Shown piece by piece: positions 28,391 to 30,509 of a stretch of DNA of 30,509 bases. A model generated the notes under the pieces. It was not told the DNA's origin and did not search any database. It saw only the letters and a list, made by a program, of their open reading frames with translations. The position numbers were made by a program, and so were the translations under genes. The DNA is taken from the NCBI GenBank assembly GCA_014084085.1, contig NPFB01000006.1, forward strand, positions 86,816 to 117,324, in the 5' to 3' direction. Position 1 is the first letter of the stretch. Each line of letters opens with the position of its first letter. The stretch is from Hondaea fermentalgiana (taxonomy: Eukaryota > Sar > Bigyra > Thraustochytrida > Thraustochytriidae).

Positions 28391-28815
28391 TTTCGTAGGC
28401 CTTTTGTGAATGGTCTCGGGTGTACCTGCGGAGGCATTCTTCACTTGGACTTTTAGATGAAAGCAACGTGCAACATTTTCTCACCTTGTTTTGGCTGTTA
28501 TTGCAAGTCAATGATACGGCTCTTTTCTCGAATCTCCTGGGGAGGGGAAAGAATCACCAATCAACGTTGCCTGAGCTCTTGTTTTCGATTCGAGCGGCCT
28601 GCTTTTGTTGAGAATGGTATAATACACCTCTCGAAGAATGCTTTGTCAGATTAAGTTGTTCTGAATCGAAAAGAAGGAGCATCGAACGATGGTTTGAAAT
28701 CTCCGTAGCATTGCTTGTTTAAGACTTGAAGCGTTTCTTTGCGAGCTCGATTGAGATCCTTGATGAACGGTGTTTCTATTTTAAATATGACGTTGATTCG
28801 AAGTACGGACTCTGA

Positions 28816-28917
28816 CATGCTTTAGTTTCTTCGTTTGGCATGATTTAGTTTTCTCCTCTGGCATGAATCAATTTTCTCAATTGGCATGCCATGCTATCTA
28901 TAATTTTCTCCTCCAGC
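28816..28917. repeat. 23-nt degenerate tandem repeat, three to four copies
   Basis: Units begin CATG at 28816, 28839, 28862 and 28885, with the form CATGATTTAGTTTTCTCCTC plus TGG. The fourth copy carries an insertion before its TTTTCTCCTC part. Confidence 0.8.
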
Positions 28918-29032
28918 AAATTCTGTTTTTCTTTTTTTTGTGAGACGCGTGAGATTAGGTTGCACGGTGCTCGCTTGCATACGTCCTCAATGGTCGTACA
29001 GTAAGTTCTGGTCTCTCCGCAAGCGTCTTTTG

Positions 29033-30075
29033 TCAGGGTGCGTGATTCCGTCGTTCTCGCTCTTGTTGGCGTTCCTGGGCGTCGGCATTGCGCGGGTTGC
29101 TGGATGGCGAAAGAGAAGCGAAAAAAAGCCAGATCACTGCAAAAATCTCCATAAAAAAGGCACGCAGCTGCTCTAGCGATGGGACACCGCGTGCAATTCG
29201 GCCACTCCAAGAGACTTCGTCACGCGCACGTGCAGCTGCAGCATCGTGACGAGGGGTAGCCATCATTCGAAAGCAGGGGCGTTTGGGTGAGGTCGCTTGC
29301 GTGGCATTCTTTATCCGAAGCTCCTCAAGGTCATGAATCTGCGCTCCACGAGGTCCAAGAAACTTTGCCTCGGTGGGAGATATGTCGAATACAGAACGCA
29401 GGAAATCCTTTGCAGAGAAAAAGCACGTTAGTTCATGATTCTTTTTCTTCTGGTCTTTCCTTGTTTCTTTTCCATAAAGGTGTTGGCAATAAGGCAAGCA
29501 GGGGGCGAGTTCCTTTACGTACATGGACTGTTTCGCGAGATTTGATGGCAAGACGCCAATTCACGCCAGCAAAGTCTAGGGCAACGAGATCCTCGTCGTC
29601 AGAAGAGACCTCAACTGACTCGATCCCACGGATACGCCCACGGCAAAGCGGACAGTGGACCATTCCTGCCCGGCGAAGTTTCCACACATGGCGCACGGCA
29701 CAAGCAGCTTCGCAAATGTACACAACAAAAAATGAAAAGTGAGTTGAACTCGCACCATGCGGAGGCAAGGAGGCAGGCAGACAGAGGCAAAAACTCATGC
29801 AAAAGAATGTACTTACCGCACATGCGATGCTCGTTGCAAGTGAAAGACTCTGTCGGTCTTTCCGGCGGCAGCAAGCAGATGCAGCAAGTAAGTTGGTCGT
29901 GCTGGTCCTGAGTGTTGTCGCCGTCGTTGCCGTTTCGACACCCAACTTTATCTTCGGCGTCGAGGTCGTCACCTTCTCGTCGAGGGGCTTCTTTGCTTGC
30001 AAGTTCGGCGGCGGTCTCACTCGTGTCATCCGCCGCGCCGGCCGCGGTTTCGAGCCTGACTCGACGTCGCATCAT
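29033..30075 (-). CDS. Membrane RING-finger / ubiquitin-like domain protein (putative E3 ligase), three exons
   Basis: Exons 30075-29817, 29707-29523 and 29407-29033 join in frame to 272 residues. Splicing of intron 1 completes a perfect C3HC4 RING: C64-x2-C67-x12-C80-x2-H83-x2-C86-x2-C89-x15-C105-x2-C108 (CCIC, CNEHRMCAAC, CPLC). Cysteines 64-86 come from exon 1 and the remaining ligands from exon 2, which is strong support for the intron. Residues about 127-187 look like a ubiquitin-fold segment: strands DLVALDF and WRLAIKS, helix ETVHDFLRSVF, then SPTEAKFLGPRGAQIHDLEEL, split by intron 2 between H148 and D149. A hydrophobic helix (229-247, LRAFFMEIFAVIWLFFASL) precedes a charged tail. The expected role is a membrane-anchored ubiquitin ligase, perhaps at the ER like RNF5/RMA1. 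The start could be either of two adjacent ATGs (30075, 30072), or further upstream by another exon. Confidence 0.8.
29408..29522 (-). other. RING-UBL gene intron 2
   Basis: The 115-nt minus-strand intron begins GTACGT and ends CTCTGCAAAG, with a CTAAC branch-like sequence about 20 bases before the acceptor. Both sides are phase 0, and the junction falls inside the predicted helix of the ubiquitin-like segment. Confidence 0.8.
29708..29816 (-). other. RING-UBL gene intron 1
   Basis: The 109-nt minus-strand intron begins GTAAGT, has a T-rich tract (CATTTTTTGTTGTG) and ends TTTGCGAAG. Phase 1 on both sides. The spliced junction restores the C-x2-H-x2-C-x2-C core of the RING, which neither unspliced frame contains. 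Confidence 0.88.
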
Positions 30076-30509
30076 GCACTTGCACGCGAGCGAAAGGAAA
30101 CTTGCGTTACAAGTCAGGAGCGGTGCCACAGGCTTTGCTCCTATCTTTGGGAGCCCGACTCAATACGGAAGGCGAAAAAGATGAAATACATAGTTTATCC
30201 GGGGTCTTCGAAGCGGCCTAACGCAAGTAAATAGGTCCCTTAGGGGTTCGCGCGAGGTGGACTCGCGGTGAGCGGCAAAGACCACTCGAGCAGCGCGCGC
30301 GCAGACCTCGAGGCGGGATGGAGGCCGCGACATCCGCTGGGACGCGACGAGGCTGGTCGCAGCCGCGGAGGCCGCCCCGCTGAGGCGCTCAGGCAGCCTG
30401 CGTGGACGTTTACACGGCTTGCTGGCTGGCTGGCTGCATGGATGGGCCTGGCACGACCCACCCACCCACCCACGAGCCCAGGCCAGGCGCTCGAGCGCGA
30501 GCGGACCGC
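30076..30509. other. Right-end region upstream of the RING-UBL gene
   Basis: The first part probably holds the promoter and 5' UTR of the minus-strand RING gene. The rest is GC-rich, with a TGGC/GGCT run (30418-30435) and a CCCA run (30457-30472). Open frames here are short and Arg/Ala/Ser-rich, with no domain. A further 5' exon of the RING gene cannot be excluded. Confidence 0.4.
30457..30472. repeat. CCCA tetranucleotide microsatellite
   Basis: Four copies of CCCA lie in tandem near the right edge of the window. Confidence 0.8.

Larger units (their letters stand above)
27999..29032. other. AT-richer spacer with two small tandem arrays
   Basis: This stretch follows eL24 and lies between its stop and the stop of the minus-strand RING gene, so it holds the two 3' UTRs. 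It includes an ACCAGC run at 28139-28163, the 19-nt array at 28316-28390 and the 23-nt array at 28816-28917. Short ORFs are present, but none shows coding bias or a domain. Confidence 0.45.

Noticed and set aside
28316..28917. CRISPR-like spacing of repeats
   Set aside because: Both arrays are direct tandem repeats without spacers, in eukaryotic DNA; no cas genes.
1..30509. tRNA, 5S rRNA or other structured RNA genes in the spacers
   Set aside because: Visual search for B-box (GGTTCGAAT-type) and cloverleaf patterns found no convincing case; a covariance-model scan would be decisive.
1..30509. Transposon, integrated virus or biosynthetic/defence gene cluster
   Set aside because: No reverse transcriptase, transposase, integrase or capsid-like motif and no terminal repeats were seen; the genes are ordinary eukaryotic housekeeping and lineage-specific types.

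Overview
This looks like nuclear DNA from a compact, GC-rich eukaryote, most likely a stramenopile and plausibly a labyrinthulomycete (thraustochytrid). The reasons: genes are long single ORFs or are broken by a few introns of about 85-122 nt with GTA[A/C]GT donors and AG acceptors; typical eukaryotic genes are present (UGGT, ribosomal protein eL24, a MAP kinase, a class 3 lipase); intergenic spacers are rich in microsatellites; one protein has a PT-rich tail of a kind common in stramenopile genomes; and another has a 'W-x-LLQVKAF' core that I recall from stramenopile hypothetical proteins. The taxon is an inference, because no marker gene was compared. Starts and splice sites are my readings of the sequence, checked for frame by hand.

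Layout. 523-3048 (+): two-block multi-TM FUSC/ArAE-like membrane protein. About 3887-4534 (+): small protein of unknown function with one intron, possibly longin-like, 5' end unresolved. 4619-9537 (-): UDP-glucose:glycoprotein glucosyltransferase, with the signal peptide on a separate first exon. 9740-12679 (-): 979-aa protein with a Cys-pair motif and a Tudor/SH3-like segment. 13047-15126 (+): divergently transcribed EF-hand / 9-residue acidic repeat / single TM / PT-rich tail protein. 15478-15783 (+): small putative tail-anchored protein. 16049-18313 (-): diacylglycerol-lipase-like class 3 lipase. 18314-21197: long GC-rich spacer with a 100-N assembly gap. 21198-22358 (+): coiled-coil protein. 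22849-25581 (-): MAP kinase with an atypical T-E-H activation loop and a ~550-residue low-complexity tail. 27621-27998 (+): ribosomal protein eL24, with a telomere-repeat-like box upstream. 29033-30075 (-): three-exon gene whose spliced product combines a perfect C3HC4 RING, a ubiquitin-like segment and a C-terminal TM helix.

The genes do not form a pathway cluster; this is ordinary mixed eukaryotic gene order. UGGT (ER glycoprotein folding control) and the membrane RING protein (possible ER quality-control ubiquitin ligase) may act in the same compartment, but nothing in the layout couples them. The most unusual items are the RING-UBL-TM protein, the T-E-H MAP kinase, the EF-hand/KPY-repeat membrane protein, and the UGGT without a recognisable C-terminal ER retrieval signal.
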